DNA from: Actinomycetaceae bacterium | GTDB taxonomy: Bacteria; Actinomycetota; Actinomycetes; Actinomycetales; Actinomycetaceae | NCBI GenBank assembly: GCA_030538185.1 | Contig: JAUNUK010000004.1 | Coordinates: 186,001-250,000, forward strand | DNA length: 64,000 nucleotides | Direction: 5' to 3' | Shown here: positions 26,582 to 35,219 of the stretch, one piece after another | Numbering within the stretch: position 1 is the first letter of the stretch | Layout: every line of letters begins with the position of its first letter | Translations under genes and position numbers: made by a program | The notes under the pieces: generated by a model | Databases searched by the model: none | What the model was told of the DNA's origin: nothing | The model's input: only the letters and a program-made list of their open reading frames with translations

Positions 26582-27828
26582 TGCCTCCTCCACAAATCCC
26601 AGTAGGAGTTTGCGATCCCTTGTACGCTGCGCGCCCAAGCACCCCGCGAAGGCAGGGCCTCCAGACCGCGCGCGCCCAGATCGCGCGCAACAGATCCCCT
26701 CCACGACACCCCAGAAACATTCGCCGCCACCCCTAAAGACCGCAGGTGAGACTTCACATCCATGTCCCCTAAGCCTCGCCCTCGCCGATGTGCCACGAAA
26801 GTGGTGGGCCACGAATCTAATAGCTCCCTGGCCTCGTATATTGCCAATAAACCGCTGTGGGCGCGCACATCGCGTCCCACAGCCACCACCCGTCCACGCC
26901 TGGCCCCCCACGACCCCTGCGCGAGGGCGGGCGGAAGACGCCCCGGCCTGGCACCACCATCAATGACGAGGGCGTCCACCTGGGTGGCCAATGCAAAAAG
27001 AGCTGAATGCTGACTTGGGGGGCTGGGCACAACGCAACTTCCGAGAACCGAATCCAAGACAGATACACCTGCACAGACAGGCAAGGATGAGAGCAGGCGA
27101 GCGCCCAAGACCTGCCCCCGGGTGTCTAAGAAATCATCCCAGGCGACCTGACGCAAAGCCCTGACAGTAGCGCCGGAGCCCGCATCCGCACCACCGCCAC
27201 CACCACCCATACCAACGCCCATACCAGCGCCAGCCGCAAGTTCCAGTCCTCCGCCCACGTCCAGGTCGCCTAAGGTCTCGCCCTCGGCAATGCCTTGGCC
27301 GGCCTGCCTCAAAGAAGCAAGAAAACTTCCCCCGTTGAAAGCCATGTTCACGCAGGCCACCCGCGCCCCGCTTGAGGCAAAAGCCCTGGCCAAACCCCAG
27401 GCCAAGGTGCTTGCCCCCGCACCTCCAGAGGTTCCTGTCACCAGGACTATGCCAGCCTGTAGCTCTTGGCGACCCAGGATGGAGGCCAGCAAAGTGGCCT
27501 CTTGGGGCAAAACCAGGCTGGTGCCTTGCCACTGCAGACGTGTCGCAAAACCGCCTGCACCACTTGCATCGCTTACACCCCCTGCCCCATCTGTCTCCAA
27601 GGCGACAGCGATGGCCTGGGCGGAATCCGACCACCCCCTAGCTAACAAACTGCGTCCCGCCGCGACTGAACAGACAATATGCGCGTGCACGGCCCCCGGA
27701 CGCCCTTGTTCCTCTTCGACAAAGAACCTGCGCACCTCAATCGCACACAGTTGCGCCACGTCATTTACTTGGCGCTCCAGGGCAACATCCTCGCGGGTCA
27801 ACCACAGCTCCAACACTTCCTTGGTCAT
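26578..27828 (-). CDS. CpaE/Ssd-like MinD-type ATPase homologue
   Basis: A 416-residue protein of the actinobacterial CpaE-homologue family (septum site-determining-like, Rv3660c type). The MinD-like domain starts at LVTGTSGGAGASTLAWGLARA: the deviant Walker A GGAGAST (135-141) lacks the usual leading Lys and has Ser/Ala in place of the GKT. The N-terminal region is a degenerate receiver-like domain. It probably positions the pilus machine. A Gly-rich insert (MGVGMGGGGGGADAG) interrupts the C-terminal half. The ATG at 27828 is chosen over a TTG at 27900 because it places the DnaA-box pair at the same distance as upstream of tadBC. Confidence 0.82.
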   Translation of the reverse strand: MTKEVLELWLTREDVALERQVNDVAQLCAIEVRRFFVEEEQGRPGAVHAHIVCSVAAGRSLLARGWSDSAQAIAVALETDGAGGVSDASGAGGFATRLQWQGTSLVLPQEATLLASILGRQELQAGIVLVTGTSGGAGASTLAWGLARAFASSGARVACVNMAFNGGSFLASLRQAGQGIAEGETLGDLDVGGGLELAAGAGMGVGMGGGGGGADAGSGATVRALRQVAWDDFLDTRGQVLGARLLSSLPVCAGVSVLDSVLGSCVVPSPPSQHSALFALATQVDALVIDGGARPGRLPPALAQGSWGARRGRVVAVGRDVRAHSGLLAIYEARELLDSWPTTFVAHRRGRGLGDMDVKSHLRSLGVAANVSGVSWRGSVARDLGARGLEALPSRGAWARSVQGIANSYWDLWRRQ

Positions 27829-27879
27829 GGACCAAGCCTGCCTGGTGGCGCACAGAGGATCCGAAGAAAAACGTGTAGC

Positions 27880-27914
27880 TGTGGATAAATCAAAAACCAA
27901 GTCCTTGTGGACAA
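27880..27914 (-). promoter_or_regulatory. Pair of DnaA-box-like 9-mers upstream of ssd-tadA
   Basis: On the minus strand TTGTCCACA (27914-27906, the actinobacterial DnaA consensus) and TTATCCACA (27888-27880) are 26 bases apart around TTGGTTTTT, 52 bases from the ssd ATG. Spacing, distance and sequence match the element before tadBC. It also lies in front of the divergent gene at 27951. Confidence 0.7.
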
Positions 27915-27950
27915 GTCCAAAACCTGAACGAAAGAGCTAGGCTTAAGCGC

Positions 27951-29171
27951 GTGTCTACACCTCAGCCAGATTCGCAAGAGCCGCCGGGTTCGCCGGGTTC
28001 CGCCGACCCTGCGGAGCCCCCAACACTGCCGGAATCCACGGAATCCGCAGAATCCCCGGAGCCCCCGGCCTCGGCGCCGGCACCCGAAGAACCCGCGCGC
28101 CCCAGTCGCAGGCAGCGGCGCGCCCTACGCGACCAGCACGCCAGCGAAACAGGCTTACCTGATGCCATCAACGCCCCAGGGCCCACGCCTCCCCCGAAAC
28201 CGGGCCCCGAGAGGCTGATCGGAGCCATCCAGGGCATCCTCATCACACCCGTAGCGATTGTCGCCTTCGTCACGGGTATTGCGCACTTAGGCAGAGCAGC
28301 CTATGCCTCCACAAGCTTCACGCAGTCCGTGCTAATCGGCACATTTTCCATCATTCTCGGTGTGGCCCTGCTGTCAGTCCTCATCATCTACGCCGGAAAA
28401 AAATCTGCCACGTCCCTCAGCTTCGCGGTTGCCTGGCCTCTGGCCCTTACGGCACTGGCTGGCCCCTTGGCCACCCGCACAATCGCCCACAACGCCTCGG
28501 GCGCCAATGGCTCGTTCATCTGGACTTTTTTACAAGACCTCATGCCCGTGTCCTACTCTGCATTCTTCCCAGCCCTGGCCATTGTCTTGGCGGGCTGCGC
28601 TATTGCCTCCCACCGCGCCCGCGAAGCAGGCCGCACACAGGCGACCCGTGACCATCAGGCACAGGCCGATGACACCACACAAGGGGCTCCTCCCGTACCA
28701 CCTTCTCGCAGGCGTGACCAGATCATGTCACTGGTCATATCAGTTGCGGGCCTGGGCATTGGCCTGCTTTGCCTAACACCTTTGCACGACCGCATCACTG
28801 CCGTAGCCCTGCATGAAGATCCCATGCATTTACCCACATTCCTGCACTTTGGCCTGCCCTTGCTGGGGATCACCGCCATGCTTTTGGCAGCCATGACCCT
28901 GTCACGTTCATCCATGGGCCTTCCTCTTGCAGGACTCTTGGTGTGCCTCATCCCGGGGGTCTTCCTCATGTTCGCAGCCTTCGTTCCAGGGGGTGCTGCT
29001 GCGTCTATGGTGAACGCGGTCGCCACGGTTTTGGGCCGTTCCTTGACAATTTCCGGCCCCTACATGATCACATTCGGCATGGTCTTGATGGTTTGTGGCT
29101 CGACCGCCGTGTGGGCACGAAAATCTGGATACGCCAGCGCCATAACCGATTTGAAGGAATCTGGGGCCTAG
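27951..29171 (+). CDS. Membrane protein with Pro/Glu-rich disordered N-terminus
   Basis: A 406-residue protein of unknown function. The first ~80 residues are Pro, Glu and Ser rich with short repeats (PESTESAESPEPP), then basic RRQRRALRDQ, then about eight hydrophobic segments. It starts with a GTG at 27951, divergent from ssd. The following gene has the same overall architecture, so the two are probably related membrane proteins. No catalytic motif is visible. The position beside the Tad locus and nth-crp may be conserved in relatives, but I cannot confirm this. Confidence 0.7.
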   Translation: MSTPQPDSQEPPGSPGSADPAEPPTLPESTESAESPEPPASAPAPEEPARPSRRQRRALRDQHASETGLPDAINAPGPTPPPKPGPERLIGAIQGILITPVAIVAFVTGIAHLGRAAYASTSFTQSVLIGTFSIILGVALLSVLIIYAGKKSATSLSFAVAWPLALTALAGPLATRTIAHNASGANGSFIWTFLQDLMPVSYSAFFPALAIVLAGCAIASHRAREAGRTQATRDHQAQADDTTQGAPPVPPSRRRDQIMSLVISVAGLGIGLLCLTPLHDRITAVALHEDPMHLPTFLHFGLPLLGITAMLLAAMTLSRSSMGLPLAGLLVCLIPGVFLMFAAFVPGGAAASMVNAVATVLGRSLTISGPYMITFGMVLMVCGSTAVWARKSGYASAITDLKESGA

Positions 29172-29321
29172 CCCGCCCAAGGCCACCCACCGCCTGCCCA
29201 GTCCCCACCGCCCGCCCAAGGCTATCCACCCGGCTTCTAAGTTTCGCCCATCACGGCATGGCGAAGCCCGTTTCATAGCCCCGCTTAGTAAGTTGGCGGC
29301 AGAGCATTGGGAGGACTGCAG

Positions 29322-30557
29322 ATGAGCGACCACAAAAGCAAGCCCGACGATATCCCCGAATACATGGGCATACCCGAAGACACAGGCTTAGGAGATAGCT
29401 CCACAGATTTGCCGAGGGCGGATAGCCAAACCCCGGCCGAAAAGGTGGATGCTGGGCTAGAAAACGCAACGGAAACTGACCCAGAAGCTCCCACCCCTGA
29501 AACGCCTGCGGAATCCGGGGCACTCCAAGGATCCGTAACCGCCAATGAATCTGGCGATACACCTGCCGATGAACCTGCCGAGGACCTCCCAGCAGCCGTA
29601 GGCACCACTGGCGCGCTGAACAGCGACAATGACGAGGCACCTGCGAAAGAAGATGTCGCCGCGGGACAATCCGATGAAACCTCCGAGGCAGGCCTTTCTG
29701 ATCCCGATCCCCTTGCCCCAGACCCTCTCGACGAGGCCACACACAACGACGCCTCGCCCTCGGAAAATAATCTTGAAACCCCAACCCCGCCAGAACCCAC
29801 AGAACCCACAGAACCCACCCAACCTGCAGAAGACCTGGAAACCACGGTAGTCCGCAGGCAATCCCTGATGGGAGCCATAAAGAAGGACGACCCGGATGTG
29901 GCACTGCCCGAGGGGGAGGGCACGTCTGGGGAGTTGCAGCCCGTGTGGGCCCCGCGCACGCCACAGCCTTTGGGCACCGATGATGCTGGGTTGCCCGAAG
30001 AAACCTTGCTGGCTGGCGCATCGGTGCTGCCTGCCCCTATTTCGCGGGCCGCCTCGCATTGGTGGGCGATTTTGGCTGGTCTCTTGCTGACGCCGATCGC
30101 TTGGCTGTCCTTGAACCATGCGGGCGGTTTGCTGGCCGGAATCGAGGACTCCCAGTGGGCCACAGGTGCGTATTCGGCCGAAGGGCTTGGGTTCCTTATC
30201 CTGGGTATCGCCTCGATTATCGTCCTCGGGATTACTGCGCGTTCATCTTCGGTGGGCATGTTTCTGGCTGGTTCCTTGCTTACCGTCAGCGGCGCCCTAT
30301 TCGTATTCCTCCCTTCGCTGGTCCAGTCCTCCCTGGCATCAACCCTGAAGTGGATGGCGGATTCCAAGGTGATAGTGCTTGGTGAACTGGCCTATTACCT
30401 GGAGCTTGACGGCTCGTGGGGGCGCATCCTGACTCTGGGAATCGCCATGTTAATGGTTGGCGTTGTCTCACATTCGGCTCGCAGGCAGGGGCGTAAAGAA
30501 CAAATCGCCAAGGACGCTTTGGCGCGCGTCCAGGGCGTAAACTCCCCATCGATTTGA
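29322..30557 (+). CDS. Membrane protein with long acidic disordered N-terminus
   Basis: A 411-residue protein: residues 1 to ~240 are acidic and Pro/Thr rich, with a repeat EPTEPTEPTQPAED, followed by four hydrophobic segments beginning HWWAILAGLLLTPIAWLSL. A short stretch resembles the preceding protein's first membrane segment. Function unknown; the low-complexity N-terminus should be cytoplasmic or a cell-wall spacer depending on topology. The ATG at 29322 has GGGAGGA upstream. Its stop overlaps the nth ATG (TGATG). Confidence 0.75.
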   Translation: MSDHKSKPDDIPEYMGIPEDTGLGDSSTDLPRADSQTPAEKVDAGLENATETDPEAPTPETPAESGALQGSVTANESGDTPADEPAEDLPAAVGTTGALNSDNDEAPAKEDVAAGQSDETSEAGLSDPDPLAPDPLDEATHNDASPSENNLETPTPPEPTEPTEPTQPAEDLETTVVRRQSLMGAIKKDDPDVALPEGEGTSGELQPVWAPRTPQPLGTDDAGLPEETLLAGASVLPAPISRAASHWWAILAGLLLTPIAWLSLNHAGGLLAGIEDSQWATGAYSAEGLGFLILGIASIIVLGITARSSSVGMFLAGSLLTVSGALFVFLPSLVQSSLASTLKWMADSKVIVLGELAYYLELDGSWGRILTLGIAMLMVGVVSHSARRQGRKEQIAKDALARVQGVNSPSI

Positions 30558-31246
30558 TGAAACACCCGGCTTTACCTCCCGTAGCACGGGTCAAAGGGAT
30601 CACCCCGCGCCCTGGCACGAAAGCGCACGGCCAGCTGCTGTGCGAGCGCTTGGCCGAGGTTTACCCCGATTCTCGCTGCTCTTTGGATTTTCACAATGCC
30701 TTTGAGCTGCTTGTGGCCACGGCTTTGTCCGCGCAGACAACAGACGCGCGAGTCAACAGCGTCACCCCCGAGCTCTTTGCTTTGTACCCAAGTGCCCTGG
30801 CCTTGGCGCACGCACCACAAGAGGATTTGGAACGCATCTTGCGCCCCATCGGTTTTTTCCGCGCCAAGGCACGCAACCTCAGGGGCCTAGGTTTAGGGTT
30901 AATTCAAGACTACGAGGGCGAAGTCCCTGGAACTCTGGAAGAACTGACAACCCTGCCCGGCGCGGGTGTGAAAACCGCAAACGTGGTTTTGGGCAACTGG
31001 TTTGGCGTACCGGCGATAACCGTAGACACACACGTCGGTCGGCTTTCTAGGCGACTTGGGCTGTCTAGAAAAACGGATCCTTTGCAGGTAGAAGCAGATT
31101 TGAATCGGGTACTGCCTCGGGAGAGTTGGGTCGTGGCTTGTCACCAGCTAATCGACCACGGCAGGGCCATCTGCACAGCTCGTAGGCCTTTGTGTGGCCG
31201 GTGCCCCTTGGTGGATTTGTGTCCCAGCGCGGGCCTATACGGGTAA
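30557..31246 (+). CDS. nth: Endonuclease III
   Basis: A 229-residue DNA glycosylase/AP lyase that removes oxidised pyrimidines. The helix-hairpin-helix LPGAGVKTANVVL carries the catalytic Lys, VDTHVGRLSRR the catalytic Asp, and the C-terminus CTARRPLCGRCPLVDLC has the C-x6-C-x2-C-x5-C pattern of the 4Fe-4S cluster. Translation is coupled to the preceding membrane protein (TGATG). The crp-like regulator follows, an order also known from mycobacteria. Confidence 0.96.
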   Translation: MKHPALPPVARVKGITPRPGTKAHGQLLCERLAEVYPDSRCSLDFHNAFELLVATALSAQTTDARVNSVTPELFALYPSALALAHAPQEDLERILRPIGFFRAKARNLRGLGLGLIQDYEGEVPGTLEELTTLPGAGVKTANVVLGNWFGVPAITVDTHVGRLSRRLGLSRKTDPLQVEADLNRVLPRESWVVACHQLIDHGRAICTARRPLCGRCPLVDLCPSAGLYG

Positions 31247-31348
31247 TTTCCCTTTGATTTTCAGACTTCCGCACGAAGTAGGGTGCATATCTTGCCAAAA
31301 AGACTCATAATGGGTGCGGTACATCACACGGAGAAGGATGGAGAACTC

Positions 31349-32026
31349 GTGGATTACGAGATACTTAGTAGGCTCCCGCTGTTTGAGGGATTGGACGAGG
31401 CCGATAAAACTGCCCTGATCGACAAAATGGGGCAAGTGACCTTGCGTCGCTCTGAAATCCTCTTCACCGAGGGCGATGACGGCGATCGCCTCTTCGTGGT
31501 GACCGAAGGGAAAGTTAAACTGGGTCACGCCTCCAGTGATGGCCGCGAAAACTTACTTGCGGTGCTTGGACCGGGTGAAATGCTGGGCGAATTGACGCTA
31601 TTCGATCCAGGCCCCCGCTCGGGTACAGCCACAGCCATTGCCCCAACGACTCTGGTGTGGTTAGCACACAGCGACCTGATGGTCTTCTTGGAGACCAGGC
31701 CCTCAATGGCCAAGCATTTCTTACGCGCCCTCGCCATGAGGCTGCGTAAGACGAATACGACTCTGGCAGATCTAGTCTTCTCTGACGTACCTGGTCGCGT
31801 GGCCAAGGCCCTCTTGGATCTGGCTGAACGCTTTGGCTCAAAGACTCCAGACGGGATTCACGTCCCCCACGATTTAACACAGGAAGAACTGGCGCAGCTG
31901 GTTGGCGCCTCACGCGAAACAGTCAACAAGTCCTTGGCAGAATTCGTTTCTCGCGGCTGGATCCGCCTGGAAGGACGTGCAGTGACACTTATTGACATTG
32001 AACGTCTCATGCGCCGTGCCCGCTAA
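31349..32026 (+). CDS. Crp/Fnr-family regulator, GlxR/Crp(Rv3676)-like
   Basis: A 225-residue cAMP-receptor-type regulator. The cyclic-nucleotide domain has GDRLFVVTEGKVKLG and the phosphate-binding cassette GELTLFDPGPRSGTATA; the C-terminal winged helix is LTQEELAQLVGASRETVNKSLAEFVSRGWIRLEG split by one residue pattern typical of GlxR. Close similarity to the mycobacterial and corynebacterial global regulators suggests cAMP-responsive control of central metabolism. The GTG at 31349 follows GGAG at five bases and gives the family length; an upstream ATG adds an unrelated extension. Confidence 0.93.
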   Translation: MDYEILSRLPLFEGLDEADKTALIDKMGQVTLRRSEILFTEGDDGDRLFVVTEGKVKLGHASSDGRENLLAVLGPGEMLGELTLFDPGPRSGTATAIAPTTLVWLAHSDLMVFLETRPSMAKHFLRALAMRLRKTNTTLADLVFSDVPGRVAKALLDLAERFGSKTPDGIHVPHDLTQEELAQLVGASRETVNKSLAEFVSRGWIRLEGRAVTLIDIERLMRRAR

Positions 32027-32046
32027 TTTACGCTAATTTAAGTGTT

Positions 32047-32087
32047 TGTGGTGGTGTCCAAAAGTTTGGGCACCACCACAGTTTTTT
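32047..32087 (+). terminator. Intrinsic terminator after crp
   Basis: TGTGGTGGTG (32047-32056) pairs with CACCACCACA (32071-32080), followed by GTTTTTT. The opposite strand has a run of T as well after the DUF4177 stop region, so it may serve both convergent genes. Confidence 0.9.
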
Positions 32088-32101
32088 ACTTATTCAATTG
32101 G

Positions 32102-32260
32102 TTATTCAACTGGTCGTTTGAAGTAGGCAACCAGGTTGTCCCCTCCAGAGGGGCCTGGCACCATTTGGACTAGTTCCCAGCCGTCTTCACCCCACTGATC
32201 GAGGATCTGTTTTGTGGCGTGTACAAGGACTGGCGCTGTTGCGTATTCCCATTTCGTCAT
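32102..32260 (-). CDS. DUF4177-type small protein (52 aa)
   Basis: A short frame starting ATG at 32260 encodes MTKWEYATAPVLVHATKQIL followed by DQWGEDGWELVQMVPGP and ending AYFKRPVE. The W-E-Y start, GWELV and K/R-P end are the DUF4177 pattern. In mycobacteria a protein of this size and family (Rv3678A) also lies between crp and whiB4. Function unknown. It is short enough to be missed by length-filtered gene finders. Confidence 0.85.
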   Translation of the reverse strand: MTKWEYATAPVLVHATKQILDQWGEDGWELVQMVPGPSGGDNLVAYFKRPVE

Positions 32261-32304
32261 GTCTTCATCTTAGCCACGTGTTTGGGACAAGGTCTGCTCG
32301 AGTT

Positions 32305-32646
32305 TTATCTGCCTGATCCGCGAACATAGGCAAGCACCCGTGGTGTTCGCCTAGAGCGCAGTTCGTGAGCCAATTCGTCATCAGCTTCGCGCAACCAGTC
32401 TTCCCATCTGGTGACATCCGGATACCTGCGCAACATGGCGCGGCGTTCTCTTTCGGTCAACCCGCCCCACACGCCAAAACTGGCGCGGGAGTTTAATGCG
32501 TCCGCCAGACATTCAAGGCGAACTTCACAAGAAATACACATCGATCTGGCCTGCCTTTGGGCAGCACCTTGTACAAATAATTCATCAGGTTCCGTATTCG
32601 CACACAGCGCCCTTGCTGCCCACGTTTGGTCTTCGTTGACGTTCAT
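32305..32646 (-). CDS. WhiB-family Fe-S regulator, WhiB4-like
   Basis: A 113-residue protein with the four cluster Cys: ALCANTEPDELF, then MCISCEVRLEC (C-x2-C-x5-C), followed by the family turn GVWGGLTERERR and a basic C-terminus (RSRRTPRV) for DNA contact. WhiB proteins bind a redox-sensitive 4Fe-4S cluster and partner sigma factor. The ATG at 32646 gives the usual length; an earlier in-frame start adds 27 residues without family resemblance. It is divergent from the ponA2-like gene, as whiB4 is from ponA2 in mycobacteria. Confidence 0.93.
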   Translation of the reverse strand: MNVNEDQTWAARALCANTEPDELFVQGAAQRQARSMCISCEVRLECLADALNSRASFGVWGGLTERERRAMLRRYPDVTRWEDWLREADDELAHELRSRRTPRVLAYVRGSGR

Positions 32647-32914
32647 GGTGTCCGGTCTTTCCCCTAAGTTTGAGCAAATCTCAACTAGCGTTCCTACAGA
32701 GTAGGCGATAAGTGACCTGTTACACAACTTTGATCGGCAAAAATGCCACCTAGTGGACAGCTTAGTGGTAGATTACTCGCCCCATATATTAGGCAATTAG
32801 TGGCAACGACAGGCGTTCGGGCGTATTTAGGAATGAACTGGCAGTATTAATTTTCATTACACTACCCAGGACTTCGGCTAGTCGGTGTCCATGCCTTGAA
32901 CTAGGCTAGACGAC

Positions 32915-35209
32915 ATGGCAAGTTCCACCCCGCAACCGACGCAGGCACCGGAAACCACGGAAACACGATCGCAATACACCGCATCACGTCTGGCAGCACT
33001 CCTCATGGCACTTTTTGGCGCCTCTGCTGTGGCCGGGATATTTCTCGGCGGCTTCGCCTTGCCTATTGTGGGCAGCCTGGGGGTCGTGGCCAACGCTGGG
33101 GTAACCACCTTTGAGGAACTACCTGAAGAGTTCGACATCGCTCCGCCCTCGCAAATCTCTACCATGCTGGCAGCTGACGGCAGCGTCATGGCCCGCTTCT
33201 ATGCTGAAAACCGCATAGCCGTTCCCTCCGACCAAGTGACTGATTGGCTGAAGGAAGGCACGGTTTCCATTGAGGACCGGCGTTTCTTTGAGCACAAGGG
33301 CGTGGATGCGGAGGGCCTGGCCAGGGCATTCATAAACAACGCCGCCGGCGGCGACCTGCAAGGTGCCTCGACACTGACGCAACAATACGTTCGCAACGTT
33401 TTGATTGAACGCGGCCGGGTCGAAGGCGATAAAAGTCTGGTCGATGACGCCCTCGCACAAACCCCTGAGAGAAAAATTCGTGAAATCAAGTACTCGATTT
33501 CTTTGGAGAAAAAACTTTCAAAAGACGAGATCCTCGAAGGCTATATGAACATCGCCCAATACGGGCCATCTGTTTACGGGGTAGAGGCTGCCGCGCGGCA
33601 TTATTTTTCGAAATCTGCAAATGACCTGACCCTGGCAGAATCCGCACTTTTGGCGGGGATGCCACAATCCCCCAACGGTCACGATCCTCTGACAAACCCT
33701 GAATCTGCCCGAAACCGCCGGGATGCCGTCTTGGCTGCTATGTTGCGTGACGGGCACATCACCCAAGCTCAGCACGATGAGGCCCGCGCCATCCCGATCG
33801 CCGACATGCTTCGCAACGTTTCGACCACGCCCCAAGGGTGTGGCCTAGCCGGGGACAACGCGTACTTCTGTTCGTGGGTGACCAATGAACTGCTGCGTGC
33901 CCCAGAGTTTGGCAAAACCTATGCCGAAAGACAGCGCCTGTTGCTCCGCGGAGGTCTGACCATTCACACAACCATGGACCCTGTAAAACAGGCGGCAGCA
34001 GTAACAGCAGTTACGGGGGCGGTGCCCAAGGGTGATTCTTCGAACCTAAAGATGGCTTTGTCGTCTGTGGAACCAGGTACCGGAAAGATACAAGCCCTGG
34101 CACAAAACACGGACTTTGGTGTGGATCCTGGAAATGCCTACGTAACTGAGACCTCATACAACGCCGATGTCCTCCACGGCGGTGAATCCGGTTTCGGAAC
34201 GGGCTCAACCTTCAAGGCATTCACCTTGGCTCAGTGGTATTTGGAGGGCAAGGGCGGATACGACACTGTGGGAGGAAAGTACTTCATCCCTAAATCCAAG
34301 TGGAAGATCCCTTGCGCACCTGATGTTGCCGCAGACTTCCCCATTGTGGATATTGGCGGTCAGCGCGGCGCGTCTTCCGTTGTGCGGGCAACACAATTGT
34401 CCACAAACGCGGCCTTTGCAGACATGGCCTCCCAGATGAACCTGTGCGACATTTCTAACCTGGCTGCTTCTTTGGGTGTGACCCAAAAGGACGGCACCCC
34501 CTTTAAACCGAACCCAAGTTTTGTGTTGGGCACGGGTTCTGCCACCCCCTTGGCGATGACCAACGCTTTTGCAACCTTCGCAGCGCGGGGCACCTACTGT
34601 AAACCCATTGCGATAACCGAGGTGAGAGACTATACGGGTAAGGAATATGAGGTGCCCGACGCGGAGTGCCATCAGGCCCTGCCGCCGTCCGTGGCTGACA
34701 AGATGAACCAGACCTTAGCCCAAGTGGTTGCCCACGAATCCGCCAGGGTTGGTATCGGACGGCCTGCAGCAGGAAAAACCGGGACAACCAACAACTATTC
34801 GAATACGTGGTTTGTGGGCTACACGCCACAGCTTGCGGCAGGCGTGTGGTTGGGACACTCTGAGGGCAACAAGCCCGTACAAAACGTGACCATTAACGGC
34901 AGGTACTACAACATTGTTTACGGCTCTATGGTCTCTGCTCCCACCTGGCGTGCCTATATGCGTGAGGCGGTGGCGGATATGCCTGTACAGCGCTTTACCC
35001 CCATCAACCTGGGCGGTAAACCTACTGAAGAGCCCTCTGAAGAACCTTCAGAATCTGCCACCCCAAGCCCAGGTACTGGCACTGGCACGCCCCCCGACGG
35101 CACCGCGCCGCAAGTTCCAGACCCCAATCAGCAACCCGCACAGCCGGCGCAACCCGTCCAGCCGCAACCTCAACAGCCCGTCCAGCCAGCCCCTCAACCT
35201 GCCGGCTGA
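32915..35209 (+). CDS. Bifunctional class A penicillin-binding protein, PonA2-like
   Basis: A 764-residue membrane-anchored cell-wall synthase. One N-terminal membrane helix is followed by the GT51 glycosyltransferase (EDRRFFEHKGVD, 120-131; GASTLTQQYVRN, 150-161) and the transpeptidase with STFK (Ser431-Lys434), STN (496-498) and KTGT (621-624). It polymerises and crosslinks peptidoglycan. The C-terminal tail from about 690 is Pro, Glu and Gln rich (TEEPSEEPSE, then PQPQQPVQPAPQ), probably a wall-embedded spacer; no PASTA domain is seen. The neighbours whiB and phosphoesterase match the mycobacterial ponA2 locus. Confidence 0.95.
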   Translation: MASSTPQPTQAPETTETRSQYTASRLAALLMALFGASAVAGIFLGGFALPIVGSLGVVANAGVTTFEELPEEFDIAPPSQISTMLAADGSVMARFYAENRIAVPSDQVTDWLKEGTVSIEDRRFFEHKGVDAEGLARAFINNAAGGDLQGASTLTQQYVRNVLIERGRVEGDKSLVDDALAQTPERKIREIKYSISLEKKLSKDEILEGYMNIAQYGPSVYGVEAAARHYFSKSANDLTLAESALLAGMPQSPNGHDPLTNPESARNRRDAVLAAMLRDGHITQAQHDEARAIPIADMLRNVSTTPQGCGLAGDNAYFCSWVTNELLRAPEFGKTYAERQRLLLRGGLTIHTTMDPVKQAAAVTAVTGAVPKGDSSNLKMALSSVEPGTGKIQALAQNTDFGVDPGNAYVTETSYNADVLHGGESGFGTGSTFKAFTLAQWYLEGKGGYDTVGGKYFIPKSKWKIPCAPDVAADFPIVDIGGQRGASSVVRATQLSTNAAFADMASQMNLCDISNLAASLGVTQKDGTPFKPNPSFVLGTGSATPLAMTNAFATFAARGTYCKPIAITEVRDYTGKEYEVPDAECHQALPPSVADKMNQTLAQVVAHESARVGIGRPAAGKTGTTNNYSNTWFVGYTPQLAAGVWLGHSEGNKPVQNVTINGRYYNIVYGSMVSAPTWRAYMREAVADMPVQRFTPINLGGKPTEEPSEEPSESATPSPGTGTGTPPDGTAPQVPDPNQQPAQPAQPVQPQPQQPVQPAPQPAG

Positions 35210-35219
35210 GGGGTGGGAT

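Noticed and set aside
7430..27914. DnaA-box-like sites as a possible replication origin
   Set aside because: Only two isolated pairs, both directly upstream of pilus genes, with no AT-rich unwinding region and no dnaA, dnaN or parAB nearby.
34914..35219. Upstream extension of the phosphoesterase frame
   Set aside because: It lies inside the penicillin-binding protein gene in another frame and is Pro/Ser-rich without domain features.
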